From contig NZ_QKZK01000032.1 in NCBI RefSeq assembly GCF_003254275.1, positions 1 through 42,892 on the forward strand: a DNA stretch of 42,892 nt, written 5' to 3'. Position 1 is the stretch's first letter, and the number at the start of each line of letters is the position of its first letter. Both the position numbers and the translations under genes were made by a program. The DNA is from Breznakibacter xylanolyticus. GTDB lineage: Bacteria; Bacteroidota; Bacteroidia; Bacteroidales; Marinilabiliaceae. Positions 42,549 through 42,892 of the stretch are shown piece after piece. The notes beneath the pieces were generated by a model. The model was not told the DNA's origin, ran no database searches, and worked only from the letters and a program-made list of their open reading frames with translations.

Positions 42549-42892
42549 CCTTAACCCACTTTGCAGCTATCCCAAAGCCATCGCCTGTATTTCAATGAAT
42601 TGTTCATTTTCAAGTTCCGATTTGTGTACTACAGATTTTCGCTTTGTAAAGGGAGCGTATTTGTATTTTAGGGCATCGTAAAGCTTGCGGACATTTTGGT
42701 TTGGCTCAGAGCATCGACGAATCATGATTACTTGATCCTGCTGATTTTGCGCCAATGTGGTCACCGCTTTTTGGGTGTTCATGGTACGAACGATCTCACG
42801 CCAACCGCTATTGATGCCATGTGGCTTTAGTTGATGTCGGATCGTGTTTACCAGCCAATAGGCCAACAATCCCAGATGCAGATGAGCCATGG
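42549..42892 (-). mobile_element. IS1634/IS4-type insertion sequence, 3' part (runs off the window)
   Basis: The minus strand carries the 3' end of the element. The likely right boundary is near 42549, where similarity to the remnant at 1-329 ends (shared GCAAAGTGGGTTAAGG, with one mismatch to the left copy). The 5' end lies beyond the window. It is oriented opposite to the left copy, with the 3' ends of both facing inwards. Confidence 0.75.
42567..42892 (-). CDS. IS1634/IS4-type transposase, C-terminal part (partial)
   Basis: The frame is open to the end of the window. The visible C-terminal residues include HLGLLAYWLVNTIRHQLKPHGI, WREIVRTMNTQKAVTT and LYDALKYKYAPFTKRKSVVHK, and end with IEIQAMALG. 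The HLxLxFLA-type segment with a conserved Tyr/hydrophobic pattern and the KxxP tail are those of IS4/IS1634-group transposases. The stop is at 42567-42569. The catalytic DDE residues should lie upstream, outside the window, so whether this copy is intact cannot be judged. Confidence 0.8.
   Translation of the reverse strand, partial: MAHLHLGLLAYWLVNTIRHQLKPHGINSGWREIVRTMNTQKAVTTLAQNQQDQVIMIRRCSEPNQNVRKLYDALKYKYAPFTKRKSVVHKSELENEQFIEIQAMALG

Overview
The window looks like chromosomal DNA of a Bacteroidota bacterium, most likely order Bacteroidales in the broad sense. Several things point there: many start regions carry the Bacteroidota -7 promoter motif TAnnTTTG, often with a TTG/TTTG about 19-20 nt upstream; Shine-Dalgarno sites are weak; the primary sigma factor is short (288 aa); Rho has a long acidic N-terminal insertion; the tmRNA encodes the tag GENNYALAA; and there are a PorE-like lipoprotein, paired Wza/Wzc exopolysaccharide genes and a DUF6266-type protein. 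Genus cannot be decided from the sequence alone.

Layout. 1-1.1 kb: an internally deleted IS1634/IS4-type element that has cut off the 3' end of a nucleotidyltransferase-fold gene. 1.3-3.8 kb: a small Cys-rich peptide gene and an M3 peptidase lipoprotein. 3.8-7.3 kb: a monomeric [FeFe]-hydrogenase-like protein behind a sigma-54 activator gene, with a candidate -24/-12 promoter and upstream inverted repeat between them. 7.5-12.7 kb: a degenerate AbiEii-like protein, an M28 peptidase fused to an outer-membrane barrel, an SDR, a membrane protein and an aminotransferase, with two kinds of intergenic repeat. 12.8-13.2 kb: an array of 21-bp repeats. 13.3-20.6 kb: an exopolysaccharide cluster transcribed leftward (Wza, BY-kinase with a (YG)n tail, WcaF-like acetyltransferase, GT2, second BY-kinase). 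20.7-22 kb: an amidohydrolase relative lacking its metal ligands. 22.4-28 kb: DMT transporter, M23/LysM peptidase, YkgJ protein, Gfo/Idh/MocA oxidoreductase, PorE-like lipoprotein, cold-shock protein. 28.3-32.5 kb: uronate catabolism (LacI regulator with palindromic operator, kduI, kduD, then a DUF4861-like lipoprotein). 33-38 kb: PhzF, rho, rpoD, rpe. 38.45-38.85 kb: ssrA (tmRNA). 39.1-40.7 kb: hipBA toxin-antitoxin operon with a visible operator. 41.7-42.3 kb: a DUF6266-like gene with an in-frame stop. 42.5 kb to the end: a second, inverted copy of the same IS, running off the window.

How the genes work together. The kdu genes convert the unsaturated uronate produced by polysaccharide lyases toward KDG, under a probable autoregulated LacI repressor. 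The Wza/Wzc/GT2/WcaF set builds and exports a surface polysaccharide. The sigma-54 activator probably controls the hydrogenase-like gene downstream of it. Rho, RpoD, Rpe and tmRNA form a housekeeping stretch.

The intergenic regions are rich in repeats: three copies of a ~95-120 bp element, two different elements with GCCCC/GGGGC hairpins (one bounded by 14-bp inverted repeats), and purine-rich simple repeats. No CRISPR array, tRNA or rRNA was seen. No single complete novel system stands out. The strongest leads are the sigma-54/hydrogenase pair, the metal-less hydantoinase relative, the peptidase-barrel fusion, the (YG)n kinase tail, the 21-bp repeat array, and the two IS copies bracketing the window.
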